Shown here: positions 35,323 to 45,037 of the stretch, in pieces | Layout: each line of letters opens with the position of its first letter | Numbering within the stretch: position 1 is the stretch's first letter | The notes under the pieces: model-generated | What the model saw: only the letters and a program-made list of their open reading frames with translations | Database searches by the model: none | Told to the model about the DNA's origin: nothing | Translations under genes and position numbers: made by a program | Source of the DNA: an uncultured Bacteroidales bacterium | GTDB taxonomy: Bacteria > Bacteroidota > Bacteroidia > Bacteroidales > Paludibacteraceae | Length of the DNA stretch: 64,000 nt | Direction: 5' to 3' | NCBI GenBank assembly: GCA_902780495.1 | Contig: CACZFM010000009.1 | Coordinates: forward strand, 47,477-111,476

Positions 35323-35353
35323 TTGCACGGACCATTTCTTTTTTGTACCTTTG
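35323..35353 (+). promoter_or_regulatory. Promoter of the exopolysaccharide locus
   Basis: Plus strand TTG (35323-35325), 20 bases, TACCTTTG (35346-35353), divergent from the DUF2723 promoter with 36 bp between the -33 boxes. The leader to the ATG at 35417 is about 58 nt. I see no UpxY-type antiterminator gene or long leader. Confidence 0.75.
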
Positions 35354-35416
35354 CGCGCTATTTTTGGTAAAATAGGCTCAATAAACGAAGAAAATGATAT
35401 TTAATTCACTTATAGT

Positions 35417-36712
35417 ATGAAACTTAACGACAGAGTTATTGCGGTTGTAGGCCTTGGCTATGTGGGCCTCCCGTTGGCAATTGAGTATGGTAAGAAATAT
35501 CGCGTCATCGGCTTCGATGTTTTTCAAGGTCGTGTGGACGAACTGAAAGAAGGAAAAGACCACACCTTGGAAGCAGACCTTGTTGGAATGAAGCAGGCAT
35601 GCGACGCTTTCAAATCTACCGGTAAAATCGGTCTCACATTCACATCCGATCCCGAAGAGTTGAAGCAGGCAAATACATACATCGTCACGGTGCCTACCCC
35701 TATTGACCGTTTCAACAACCCCGACCTTACGCCGCTGCTCAAAGCCTCCGAAACCATCGGAAAAACGCTCAACCGTGGCGACATTGTCATCTATGAATCC
35801 ACTGTTTATCCGGGTTGCACCGAGGAAGACTGCGTACCTGTGCTGGAAAAGAATTCAGGGCTGAAGTTTAACCATGACTTCTTCTGCGGCTATAGTCCCG
35901 AACGCATCAATCCGGGTGATAAAGTCAACACACTTACCAAAATCAAGAAAATCACCTCTGGTTCTACCCCCGAAGTGGCAGACCTCGTGGATGCGCTTTA
36001 CAATTCTATCCTTCTCAACGGCACGCACCGCGCGCCGAACATGAAGGTGGCAGAGGCGGCAAAAGCGGTGGAGAACTCGCAGCGCGACGTCAATATCTCG
36101 TTTATGAACGAACTCGCTCTTATTTGCGACCGTGTCGGCATTGACACCAACGATGTCATCGAGGCGGCGGGTACAAAGTGGAACTTCCTCAAATACCGTC
36201 CCGGATTGGTCGGTGGGCACTGTATCTCCGTCGATCCGTATTATCTGGCGCACAAAGCCAAGTCGCTGGGCTACGAACCGCATGTCATCCTTTCCGGACG
36301 TGCTGTCAACAACTCCATCTCCAAGTTCATTGCCGATAAGGTGCTGAAACTCATGATTCAGAAGGATCAGAAAGTAAAGGATGCCAATGTCCTTATTCTC
36401 GGCGTGACCTTCAAAGAGAATTGTCCCGACTGCCGCAATACCAAAGTCGTGGACATTGCCACTGAATTGGAGGAGTTCGGCTGCCGCGTGGATATTTACG
36501 ACCCGTGGGCATCGCCTGCTGTTGTTAAGCACGAATATGGCAAAGACCTTATTCCGGCCATTGACCCTGACAAACCCTATCAGGCAGTTATCGCATGTGT
36601 CAGCCACGATCAGTTCCGCACCTTCGATTTCAAGAAGTATCACGATCAGGGTGCCGTTGTCTTCGATGTAAAGAATTTCGTGGATCGTTCCGTTGTAGAT
36701 AGCCGTTTGTAA
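35417..36712 (+). CDS. UDP-N-acetylhexosamine 6-dehydrogenase (TviB/WbpO type)
   Basis: 431 residues. The N-terminal NAD domain has VVGLGYVGLPLAIEYGKKY, and the catalytic cysteine is Cys269 in GGHCISVDPYYLA, which with the YKV-to-FDV type N-terminus resembles the TviB/WbpO branch that oxidises UDP-GlcNAc or UDP-GalNAc to the uronic acid. The C-terminal UDP-binding domain contains VLILGVTFKENCPDCRNT. First gene of the EPS locus. With the 2-epimerase at 46174 the cell could make UDP-ManNAcA, though this branch more often gives UDP-GalNAcA or UDP-GlcNAcA. The array of 11-bp repeats starts 22 bp after the stop. Confidence 0.85.
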   Translation: MKLNDRVIAVVGLGYVGLPLAIEYGKKYRVIGFDVFQGRVDELKEGKDHTLEADLVGMKQACDAFKSTGKIGLTFTSDPEELKQANTYIVTVPTPIDRFNNPDLTPLLKASETIGKTLNRGDIVIYESTVYPGCTEEDCVPVLEKNSGLKFNHDFFCGYSPERINPGDKVNTLTKIKKITSGSTPEVADLVDALYNSILLNGTHRAPNMKVAEAAKAVENSQRDVNISFMNELALICDRVGIDTNDVIEAAGTKWNFLKYRPGLVGGHCISVDPYYLAHKAKSLGYEPHVILSGRAVNNSISKFIADKVLKLMIQKDQKVKDANVLILGVTFKENCPDCRNTKVVDIATELEEFGCRVDIYDPWASPAVVKHEYGKDLIPAIDPDKPYQAVIACVSHDQFRTFDFKKYHDQGAVVFDVKNFVDRSVVDSRL

Positions 36713-36734
36713 GCGACTCTCTCCGAGTTAAACA

Positions 36735-36866
36735 CGATAGATATACGTTAGATACACGTTAGATACACGATAGATATACGATAGATACACGATAGATATA
36801 CGATAGATACACGATAGATATACGATAGATACACGATAGATATACGATAGATATACGATAGATAAA
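36735..36866. repeat. 11-bp tandem repeat array (unit CGATAGATAYA), 12 units
   Basis: Twelve units of exactly 11 bp. Base 3 is A or T (second and third units have T), and base 10 alternates. Units 4 to 10 alternate strictly between ...ATA and ...ACA, giving a 22-bp higher-order repeat. The unit is the reverse complement of the one at 20036-20178, and the flank after the last unit (AGCGRTYATTATCGRGGTAT) is shared with that locus. It fills most of the 212-bp gap between the two dehydrogenase genes; no promoter is evident in the rest. Confidence 0.92.
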
Positions 36867-36924
36867 GCGATTATTATCGGGGTATCGTCGAGCCACAATC
36901 AATACAAATCAAAATAGCAAAATA

Positions 36925-38184
36925 ATGAAAATCGCAGTTGCAGGAACAGGATACGTCGGGCTTTCCATCGCCACATTGTTGGCGCAGCACAATCATGTTG
37001 TTGCCGTGGATATTGTACCCGAACGGGTGGATAAAATCAACCGCCGCCAAAGCACCATACAGGACGATTACATAGAAATGTATTTGGAGCAGGGCAAAGA
37101 TGAAGGAGGCAATCCCGTGCATCTGGACCTTTCTGCCACACTGGATGCACCCAAAGCGTACAGCGAAGCCGAAATGGTTGTTATCGCTGCACCCACCAAC
37201 TACGACCCGCAGAAAAACTATTTCGACACCTCGGCTGTGGAGTCTGTCATTCGTCAGGTCATAGATGCCAATCCCGATGCGATTATGATTATCAAGTCCA
37301 CCATTCCGGTAGGATTCACCGAGACGGTCAGTCAGAAAACCGGCTCGCACAATATCATTTTCGCACCGGAATTCCTCCGTGAATCCAAGGCTTTGTATGA
37401 CAACCTGTATCCTTCGCGTATCATCGTCGGTTTTAATCAACAAGACGACCATCTCCGTCAAGGGGCGCATCGTTTTGCCGAACTCTTGCAACAAGGTGCT
37501 ATTGCAGATAATATCCCTACTCTTTTCATGGGGGCAACCGAAGCCGAAGCGGTCAAATTGTTTGCGAACACCTACCTCGCACTGCGCGTAAGTTATTTTA
37601 ATGAATTGGATACCTATGCCGAAATGAAGGGGCTTTCCACACAAGACATTATTCAGGGCGTATGCCTTGACCCGCGTATCGGTTCCCACTACAATAATCC
37701 TTCGTTCGGCTATGGAGGTTATTGCCTGCCCAAAGATACCAAGCAGTTGTTGGCAAACTATCAGGATGTACCCGAAAACCTGATTGGTGCCATTGTGGAA
37801 AGCAATCGTACGCGCAAGGATTTCATCGCCGACCGTGTCTTGCAGATGGCGGGATGGTATAGTTATTCTGAGCATAACCAGTTTGGCGCGGAGCAGAAAC
37901 CCTGTGTCATCGGTGTCTATCGCCTTACCATGAAATCCAATTCCGACAATTTCCGCCAGTCCAGCATTCAGGGTATCATGAAGCGCGTGAAAGCAAAAGG
38001 GGCGCAAGTCATCATCTACGAACCCACCCTGCCTGACGGAACAACCTTCTTCGGTTCGCTTGTCGTCAACGATCTCGTTGCATTCAAGCAGCAGGCGCAG
38101 GCCATCATCGCAAACCGATACGATACATCTTTGGACGATGTGAAACAGAAAGTATACACCCGCGACATCTTCCGTCGCGACTAA
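36925..38184 (+). CDS. ugd: UDP-glucose 6-dehydrogenase
   Basis: 419 residues. Oxidises UDP-glucose to UDP-glucuronate with two NAD+. N-terminal [18 protein letters not shown] and the catalytic cysteine Cys267 in [15 protein letters not shown] match the short bacterial Ugd branch (cf. the YCLPKD form), distinct from the TviB-like neighbour. The C-terminal domain ends [13 protein letters not shown]. It supplies an acidic sugar donor for the exopolysaccharide and lies 2-11 bp upstream of the Wza-like gene. Confidence 0.92.
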   Translation: MKIAVAGTGYVGLSIATLLAQHNHVVAVDIVPERVDKINRRQSTIQDDYIEMYLEQGKDEGGNPVHLDLSATLDAPKAYSEAEMVVIAAPTNYDPQKNYFDTSAVESVIRQVIDANPDAIMIIKSTIPVGFTETVSQKTGSHNIIFAPEFLRESKALYDNLYPSRIIVGFNQQDDHLRQGAHRFAELLQQGAIADNIPTLFMGATEAEAVKLFANTYLALRVSYFNELDTYAEMKGLSTQDIIQGVCLDPRIGSHYNNPSFGYGGYCLPKDTKQLLANYQDVPENLIGAIVESNRTRKDFIADRVLQMAGWYSYSEHNQFGAEQKPCVIGVYRLTMKSNSDNFRQSSIQGIMKRVKAKGAQVIIYEPTLPDGTTFFGSLVVNDLVAFKQQAQAIIANRYDTSLDDVKQKVYTRDIFRRD

Positions 38185-38195
38185 ACATGATACAC

Positions 38196-40559
38196 ATGAA
38201 ACGATTTATTTCCGTATTACTCATCACCACCTTTACCGCCGTTCTTTTGGCACAGTCCCTTTCCGACCAGGAAGTTATAAAGATTGCGCTCTCCTACAAA
38301 GAGCAAGGACTCTCCACTACCGATATGGCGAAAGAACTCGTTCGCCGTGGAGCAACGGTTGAGCAACTGCAGCGTCTGCAGAAAGAATGGCAGCAAGCCG
38401 CAGCCGATAATGCACAATCTTCCGATAAAAACAATCGGAATTCCACACTCCGTGAGGATAATGGCGAAACCTTTGACTGGGCTGGTATGAACGAACAGTT
38501 ATCGGAGAAAGCATCATCCATCTACGGACATGACATCTTCCGCCGTGCAGGAAAAGGCTTCTCACCGTCCATGAATCAGGCAACGCCTCAGAATTACACG
38601 CTGGGGGCAGGCGATGAAGTCATCATTGACATCTACGGAGCTGGACAACTCAGTGTGAGAAACACCATCAGTCCGGATGGCACAATCATCTTTGAAGGAT
38701 ACGGACCTGTTCATCTCGGCGGACTTACTATTCAGGAGGCTACACGACGCCTTAAGAATACCATCGGAACACGCTATCAGGGCAGTCAGATTATGCTCTC
38801 GCTCGGACAGACACGTTCCATCTCCGTACAAGTAATGGGCGAAGTAAACATGCCGGGTAGTTACCAACTCAGTGCATTTGCCAATGTCTTCTCTGCCCTT
38901 TATGCCGCGGGAGGCATCACTGAAACGGGTACACTCCGTTCCATTCGTATCTATAGAAACAACCAATTGGCAAACACGGCAGACCTCTATGCCTATCTGA
39001 CGCAAGGTGCATCCTCTGCCAACGAACGCCTGAACGATGGCGATATTGTCGTAGTCGGAGCGTATGAAGAACTGGTTACCGTTTCCGGCAAAGTCAAACG
39101 CCCTATGTCGTATGAAATGAGACAGGGAGAAACCATTGCCGCACTTTTGCAACTGGCGGGTGGTTTCAGTGGCGATGCCTACACGGCAGCTGTGCGTGTA
39201 AATCGCAAAAACCAGGGTGCAATGAGCGTTTCCACGGTTAGAAACGAACAGTTCGAATCCTTTGCCCTGATGGATGGAGACTCTGTGGCAGTAGATAGCA
39301 TTTTGCCGCGTTTCCAAAACACGGTGGCTATTCAAGGTGCCGTCTTCCGCCCCGGACAATATGGCTTGAGCGAAGAACTGCATACCATTAGCCAACTCAT
39401 CGGCATGGCAGACGGAGCAATGGAAGAAGCATACCTTGAACGAGGCGTGCTCTATCGCATGAAATTGGATCGCACCTACCAAGCCATTCCCTTGGATTTA
39501 GAAGATATTCTTGCAGGGAATGCGGAAGATATCGAACTTCGGAACGAAGACGAACTCTTCATTCCCAGCAAGCATGAGCAACTCAGCCGTCAGTATGTGG
39601 TTATTCATGGGGAAGTCTTCCACCCCGATACCTTTGCCTATGCCGAAAATGAACGTGTCGAAGACCTGATTCTTCGCGCCGGAGGACTCACCGAGCGCGC
39701 ATCTACCAGCAAAGTGGATGTTTCCCGTCGTGTGATTGATCCGTCCGCAACCGAAGAGAGCCAGATAAAATCGGAAACTTTCACCGTAACTATTGAGCAG
39801 GACATGGCTATCACCGACAAAGGTTTCCAGCTGAAACCCTTTGACGAAGTGTTTGTTCGGCAAAGCCCCGCTTTCGGCAAACAGATGAATGTGCAAGTGC
39901 GTGGTGAAATCCTCTTCGAAGGAACCTACACCATGAAGACACAGGATGACCGGTTGAGCGATTTGGTCAAGGCGGCAGGAGGTATCACCGCCCATGCCCA
40001 TATCAACGGCGCACGTCTCCAACGCACAATCACGGAAGAAGAACGCATTCGTCGTCAGCAACTGCTCAAGATGAACAAGGCAGCCAGTTCGAAAGACTCT
40101 GTCAACATCGAAAAACTGGATCTCGGAAATACATACTTTGTCGGCATTGACCTTGCTGCAGCTTTGAAGAATCCGGGAAGTAACGAAGATATCGTGTTGC
40201 GTGAGGGAGATGTATTGATTATCCCGACTCAAAATACCACGGTCAAGATTAACGGCGAAGTGCTCTACCCCAACACCGTTAGTTACATCAGCGGAAAGAA
40301 AGCAAGATACTATATCAATCAGGCTGGTGGTTACAGCAATATGGCACGCCGCAGCAAAGCCTATGTGATTTATGCCAATGGTAAAGTGGCTCCCGCCTGC
40401 TCGGCAAAGATTACTCCGGGCTGCGAAATCGTTGTGCCCAGCAAACCCGAACGGCAAGCGTCCAATGCCGCGCAGTGGGTCAGCATTGCATCTGCATCTG
40501 CCTCTCTCGCCAGCGTCGCCGCCACCATCACAACCCTCATAATCAACTCCTCAAAATAA
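38196..40559 (+). CDS. Polysaccharide export outer-membrane protein (Wza-like, SLBB repeats)
   Basis: 787 residues from ATG 38196 (MKRFISVLLITTFTAVLLAQ, a signal peptide without lipobox cysteine); ATG 38187 adds three residues. A periplasmic N-terminal helical region (about 25-110) precedes the Poly_export domain, NYTLGAGDEVIIDIYGAGQ at about 140-158, and then a series of SLBB ligand-binding domains (for example VQVMGEVNMPGSYQ, VTVSGKVKRPMSYEM, VVIHGEVFHPDTFAY, VQVRGEILFEGTY, VKINGEVLYPNTVSY). The C-terminus ends in a hydrophobic Ala/Ser-rich helix. Bacteroidota members of this size form the outer-membrane exit with the Wzz protein encoded next. Confidence 0.9.
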   Translation: MKRFISVLLITTFTAVLLAQSLSDQEVIKIALSYKEQGLSTTDMAKELVRRGATVEQLQRLQKEWQQAAADNAQSSDKNNRNSTLREDNGETFDWAGMNEQLSEKASSIYGHDIFRRAGKGFSPSMNQATPQNYTLGAGDEVIIDIYGAGQLSVRNTISPDGTIIFEGYGPVHLGGLTIQEATRRLKNTIGTRYQGSQIMLSLGQTRSISVQVMGEVNMPGSYQLSAFANVFSALYAAGGITETGTLRSIRIYRNNQLANTADLYAYLTQGASSANERLNDGDIVVVGAYEELVTVSGKVKRPMSYEMRQGETIAALLQLAGGFSGDAYTAAVRVNRKNQGAMSVSTVRNEQFESFALMDGDSVAVDSILPRFQNTVAIQGAVFRPGQYGLSEELHTISQLIGMADGAMEEAYLERGVLYRMKLDRTYQAIPLDLEDILAGNAEDIELRNEDELFIPSKHEQLSRQYVVIHGEVFHPDTFAYAENERVEDLILRAGGLTERASTSKVDVSRRVIDPSATEESQIKSETFTVTIEQDMAITDKGFQLKPFDEVFVRQSPAFGKQMNVQVRGEILFEGTYTMKTQDDRLSDLVKAAGGITAHAHINGARLQRTITEEERIRRQQLLKMNKAASSKDSVNIEKLDLGNTYFVGIDLAAALKNPGSNEDIVLREGDVLIIPTQNTTVKINGEVLYPNTVSYISGKKARYYINQAGGYSNMARRSKAYVIYANGKVAPACSAKITPGCEIVVPSKPERQASNAAQWVSIASASASLASVAATITTLIINSSK

Positions 40560-40569
40560 TCTTATCCCT

Positions 40570-41631
40570 ATGGAACAGGCTGATAATGCAAATGTCATCA
40601 ATCTCATTGAGATGGCACAACGCCTCAGAGAAAAACGAAAGATTTTCTATTGGGCGATACCTATTACTTTTGTCGTATCTGCTTTACTGATTCTCTGTGT
40701 CCCAAGATATTATCGTTGTTCTATTGTTTTGGCACCGGAATCCCAATCCATGGGCACCGCAGGAGCATTGGGTTCATTGGCAAGCAATTTCGGATTTGAT
40801 TTGGACACGCCTTCCGAAGATGCCATCTATCCAACCTTGTATCCGGATGTAATAAAGTCAACCGACTTTCTAACGGGGCTGTTTGATATCTCTATCACCT
40901 CTTCAGACGGAAAGGATTACGGTAACTATTACACCTATTTGACGAAACACCAACGTTATCCGTTCTGGACCGTTGCATTGCGAAAAACAAAATCACTGCT
41001 CACCCCTGGTGCGTTCAAAAAACAAGGAGGAAATCCCAATGCTACCGGTAATGAGTTGGATGTTTTTTGGATGAACAAACGGCAATGGAGTGCAATAGGA
41101 ATCATGCGTGACAAAATCAGTTGTGCAGTGGACAGACGAACCAATGTTATTTCCATCACGGTGCAAGACCAAGATCCCTTTGTTTGTGCTGCTGTAGCCG
41201 ATTCTATCAGGGTGCATTTGCAGGCATTTATGACCGACTATCACACGCAAAAGGCACGATCCGATATGGAATATTACGATGGCTTGCTCACCAAAGCTCA
41301 CGAAGACTATCTGACGGCAAGCCGTAATTACATCAGTTACGTAGATAGTCATAGTAATCTCCATCTTGAGCAATACAAAATTCAAGCGAAAAATTTGGAA
41401 GATGAAATGAATCTTCGTCAAACAGCCTACACCTCTTTTCAAAAACAATATCTGACTGCCCAAACGAAATTGCAGGAAAACACACCTATCTATACAACCA
41501 TTCAAAGTGCGAGTGTCCCTGAACGTCCGGCAGGTCCGCATCGGATGATATTTGTTATAGGGATGTGTTTCTTTGTTTCTTGCATCATCGCTGTATGGAT
41601 TTGCCGAAAAGAACTGAAACTTGCATTCTAA
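40570..41631 (+). CDS. Wzz-type polysaccharide chain-length determinant
   Basis: 353 residues with the two-helix Wzz topology: TM1 at about 27-46 (FYWAIPITFVVSALLILCVP), a periplasmic coiled-coil-rich middle, and TM2 at about 325-343 (MIFVIGMCFFVSCIIAVWIC), preceded by the proline-rich VPERPAGPHR typical of the family. There is no cytoplasmic tyrosine-kinase domain. It controls chain length of the Wzy product and contacts the export protein. From this gene onward the DNA is visibly more AT-rich than the genes before it. Confidence 0.88.
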   Translation: MEQADNANVINLIEMAQRLREKRKIFYWAIPITFVVSALLILCVPRYYRCSIVLAPESQSMGTAGALGSLASNFGFDLDTPSEDAIYPTLYPDVIKSTDFLTGLFDISITSSDGKDYGNYYTYLTKHQRYPFWTVALRKTKSLLTPGAFKKQGGNPNATGNELDVFWMNKRQWSAIGIMRDKISCAVDRRTNVISITVQDQDPFVCAAVADSIRVHLQAFMTDYHTQKARSDMEYYDGLLTKAHEDYLTASRNYISYVDSHSNLHLEQYKIQAKNLEDEMNLRQTAYTSFQKQYLTAQTKLQENTPIYTTIQSASVPERPAGPHRMIFVIGMCFFVSCIIAVWICRKELKLAF

Positions 41632-41652
41632 AAACAACATTCTAATCAAGTA

Positions 41653-43008
41653 TTGGAAGAGAAGGTCGAACATATTGGAAAAAAAGAGATTGCATGGAGC
41701 TATGCTGGCACAGTGTTTATGATTGGTGCAAGCGTGTTGCTGCTGCCATTCATTCTCAACAAAATGCCACAAGAGACTGTGGGTATTTGGAATATATTCC
41801 AAACCATTACGGCACTTGTCTTATTGCTTGATTTTGGTTTCCGCCCCACTTTTGCAAGGAATATTAGTTATATCTTCTCCGGAGTAAAGACTCTGCAACG
41901 TAATGGCGTAGAGCATACGAAAGAAGAAGCAGAGGTGGATTATAGCCTGTTGAAAGGTTGTCTGATAGCCATGCAGCACTTTTACCGTTGGATGGCATTA
42001 GCGGTCTGGATATTGCTTGCAACAATCGGCACTGCGTATTTCTATTATATTCTGCAAAAGTATTCGGGTGACCGTCAAGATGCACTGATTGCATGGATAT
42101 TGTTAATTGCCATTAACTGCTACAATCTGTACACTTTCTATTACGATGCCTTACTGACAGGGAAAGGCTATATCACACGCATCCAGCAAATCAACATTCT
42201 TAGTCAATTGATTTATATCGGCTTGGCCATCGGACTTATCTATTTAGGTTTTGGATTGGTGGCTGTGGTCTCTTCTCAATTGGTCGCAACCATCATACGA
42301 CGGGTATTGGCATATCGGGTGTTTTTCACCTCTGCATTGAAGAATAAATTGGCGGAAACGGAAGCACAAGACCCAAAATCTATTTTGGAGGCCATCACTC
42401 CGAATGCCACAAAGGTTGGAATGACATACTTGGGAGGGTTCTTGGTCAATAAGTCTGCGATTCTGATTGGAGCGGCATTCTTGACCCTGGATGAAATAGC
42501 GATGTACGGCATCACAATGCAGGTAATGGATGTATTGGCACGGTGCAGCATGGTTTGGTATACGGCATACACTCCACGTCTGGCCCAATGTCGTGCTTCT
42601 AACGATATTATACAATTGCGTACATATTACATTCGTTGCACATTGACATACACTGTTATATTTGCATTGGGTGGATGCCTGTGGATTGGTGTTGGCGATT
42701 GGGTGTTGAATGTAATTAATAGTCAAACCTCATTCTTACCCACTCCTCTATTGGTATTGGCGTTAATTGTGGCTTTCTTAGAGCACAATCATGCACAATC
42801 TGCAGGGTTTATCATGGCAGACAATCGGATTCCGTTTTTCATCCCGTCTTTAGTCAGTGGTGCCGCAACCGTATTTCTGTTATGGATGTTCCTGTGTCCG
42901 TTCTCAATGGGACTTATCGCCTTGATACTGGCTCCTGGATTAGCACAATTAGCCTACCAGAACTGGAAATGGCCAAGTGTAGTAATTAAAGAATTATGGG
43001 AGATATGA
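41653..43008 (+). CDS. wzx: Wzx-type O-unit flippase
   Basis: 451 residues, about 12 membrane helices, MOP superfamily. EIAWSYAGTVFMIGASVLLLPFILNKMPQ and FGFRPTFARNISYIF near residues 13-75 match the N-terminal helices of Wzx proteins. It should flip undecaprenyl-diphosphate repeat units to the periplasm for Wzy. The start is a TTG (41653-41655); the first in-frame ATG would cut into the first helix, so TTG is likely used and may lower translation. It overlaps the next gene by 4 bp if that gene starts at 43005. Confidence 0.87.
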   Translation: MEEKVEHIGKKEIAWSYAGTVFMIGASVLLLPFILNKMPQETVGIWNIFQTITALVLLLDFGFRPTFARNISYIFSGVKTLQRNGVEHTKEEAEVDYSLLKGCLIAMQHFYRWMALAVWILLATIGTAYFYYILQKYSGDRQDALIAWILLIAINCYNLYTFYYDALLTGKGYITRIQQINILSQLIYIGLAIGLIYLGFGLVAVVSSQLVATIIRRVLAYRVFFTSALKNKLAETEAQDPKSILEAITPNATKVGMTYLGGFLVNKSAILIGAAFLTLDEIAMYGITMQVMDVLARCSMVWYTAYTPRLAQCRASNDIIQLRTYYIRCTLTYTVIFALGGCLWIGVGDWVLNVINSQTSFLPTPLLVLALIVAFLEHNHAQSAGFIMADNRIPFFIPSLVSGAATVFLLWMFLCPFSMGLIALILAPGLAQLAYQNWKWPSVVIKELWEI

Positions 43009-43811
43009 AAAAATTGTCAGTCATCATTGTTACCTATAATTCCGAGCCGGACATTTACAATTGTTTGGCATCCCTTTTTGCAAAAAATGATTTGGGTGAA
43101 GCACTGGAAGTTATTGTCGTAGATAATGACAGTCGTAATTTTACCCAAATGCAAGCGAAGCTCGTTACGCTATATAACGACCGCGTACGCATCTTTCACA
43201 ACACGCTGAATGGAGGCTATGGCCAGGGCAATAATATCGGCATTCTTCATGCCCAAGCACCGGTCATTATGATTATGAATCCTGATGTACGATTAGTGGA
43301 TATCTCACTACAATCAATCGTAACACAATATAATAACGATTCACTTTTGGCTCTCTGTGGTTTCCGTCAAGTCATTAACGAACGTGGTAAACAAGGCACA
43401 TCGTTTTCCTTACTGAATCACTACAATGGTTTCCTGCGCTTATTCGGAGGCATTCTTGCTAATCGGTTGAATCTATTCTGTTGGCGGCACATGTATTTCT
43501 GTGGAGCTTGTTTTTGTGTACGTAAATCCATGATTGAAAAAGCAGGCCTGTTTGACGAAAACATTTTCTTATATGGCGAAGAAAACGATATCCATTACCG
43601 AATACATCAGGCTTGTCCGCACACACATGACAAATATATTCGCCAGGCAGTATATTTACATTTGACAGAAGATCGTCCTTATTCGGAAAAAGCATTTCAA
43701 TTGCGTATAAAATCCAATGAATACGTGATGCAAAAACAAGGTCGTCAGGCAGGCACCTATATCCGCAGCGAGGAGCAACGTCAAAAATGGAGCAAATGCT
43801 TAAAGAGATGA
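43005..43811 (+). CDS. Glycosyltransferase family 2 (rhamnosyltransferase-like)
   Basis: 268 residues. LSVIIVTYNSEPDIYNCLASL is the GT2 start, VIVVDNDSRN follows, and NGGYGQGNNIGI with IMIMNPDVRL resembles rhamnosyl- and galactofuranosyl-transferase relatives. The typical GEENDIHYR (about 190-198) is present. I prefer ATG 43005, which overlaps the wzx stop (ATGA) and has GGGAG just upstream; ATG 42996 is in frame three codons earlier. It adds a sugar to the lipid-linked unit at the cytoplasmic face; identity unknown. Confidence 0.87.
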   Translation: MKKLSVIIVTYNSEPDIYNCLASLFAKNDLGEALEVIVVDNDSRNFTQMQAKLVTLYNDRVRIFHNTLNGGYGQGNNIGILHAQAPVIMIMNPDVRLVDISLQSIVTQYNNDSLLALCGFRQVINERGKQGTSFSLLNHYNGFLRLFGGILANRLNLFCWRHMYFCGACFCVRKSMIEKAGLFDENIFLYGEENDIHYRIHQACPHTHDKYIRQAVYLHLTEDRPYSEKAFQLRIKSNEYVMQKQGRQAGTYIRSEEQRQKWSKCLKR

Positions 43812-45037
43812 TTAACAAAGAACGCATATTGGTTGGATTGCAATGGTTCATTCTGTTTGCTCTATTTGCTTACGACGGGTTCTCTTACCTGCCACAAAGT
43901 AGCAACTTTGCATTATTCAAAAGTATATATTACATATTGATATTTGTAGCCTTTCTGTTTGTCATTGCTCTCCAATCGCACAAAGGAATTATCCCGTATC
44001 AACAGATAGGAAGAATTTCCTGGATAGTGCAATTGTATGTATGGTTATATTTCGCACGGCTGTTTTATGACTTTATGATTGCAAACGTAGAACAAGAGAT
44101 TGTAACGAACCCGTTTGCGGCTGTGTTTTTATATGCCAATGCGGCTATCATTCCTTTTTACGGATTACGCTTCTTCCGATGGGATCTAATAGATACCAAA
44201 CGATTGAATTTGGGACTCTTGTTAATATTTTTGACGATGGGCGTAGTAAGCCTGAACTATATCTTTACCGGCAAGGCTTTGGAATATCTGGGTTCAGATG
44301 GACGGTTTATGGGAAATGAATCAATGGATACAATTGCATTTGGTCATTTGGGAACAAGTATCACCATATTGGCAATAACCCTGTGGCATCAGGATGATAT
44401 TCGATTATGGCACAAACTACTGAGCATCTTTGCCATACTGGCAGGGTTATTTATATCAATCGCAGCGGGTTCGCGTGGTGCAATTGTTGCGTTGATAGTT
44501 TGCGTATTGGCATACATGTATCTGCAAGGGCATAGAAGAACACTTTTTATTGTCATCCCAATATTGATATTGGTAATTTATTTGACACTCCCTGTTGTAA
44601 ATGATGTACTTGTTCAATATAACAATCACTCAATGGAACGCTTGTACAATAGTTTATACAACCAAGAGGCCATGACGGGAGGCGTAACAAGCAATCGTGA
44701 TATACTTTACCAACAAGCTTGGGAGCATTTTACCGACAGTCCCATTATCGGATATTCGTTTTTTATTAAAGGCGAATATGCGCACAACAGCATCTTGGAA
44801 TCCTTTATCGGGCTTGGTATTGTTGGAGGCGTACTATTCTTGATTATCATCACCTATGCATTGTATGCAGTTAAAAAACTAACTATGCTGGATAAGCGTT
44901 ACATGTTTATCTGTTTGCTGTTTATTCAGTATTTGTGTTATAGTATCTTCTCTCGCACGCTGAGTATGCTTCCGCTATTCTGGCTGTCGATGTTTTTGGT
45001 CATCATCTACCACTCTAAAGAAAAATCCATCGCATGA
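43808..45037 (+). CDS. wzy: O-antigen/EPS polymerase (Wzy-like)
   Basis: 409 residues with about ten membrane helices and one larger periplasmic loop. The loop and flanks (SNRDILYQQAWEHFTDSPIIG, then YAHNSILESFIGLGIVGG) match the Wzy_C/O-antigen ligase pattern, including the R and the H-N-x-x-L-E motif. With Wzx and Wzz alongside, a polymerase role is favoured over ligase. ATG 43808 overlaps the previous stop (ATGA); ATG 43787 and 43799 are in frame upstream. As usual for Wzy it has no close motif-level relative that would reveal the linkage. Confidence 0.85.
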   Translation: MINKERILVGLQWFILFALFAYDGFSYLPQSSNFALFKSIYYILIFVAFLFVIALQSHKGIIPYQQIGRISWIVQLYVWLYFARLFYDFMIANVEQEIVTNPFAAVFLYANAAIIPFYGLRFFRWDLIDTKRLNLGLLLIFLTMGVVSLNYIFTGKALEYLGSDGRFMGNESMDTIAFGHLGTSITILAITLWHQDDIRLWHKLLSIFAILAGLFISIAAGSRGAIVALIVCVLAYMYLQGHRRTLFIVIPILILVIYLTLPVVNDVLVQYNNHSMERLYNSLYNQEAMTGGVTSNRDILYQQAWEHFTDSPIIGYSFFIKGEYAHNSILESFIGLGIVGGVLFLIIITYALYAVKKLTMLDKRYMFICLLFIQYLCYSIFSRTLSMLPLFWLSMFLVIIYHSKEKSIA

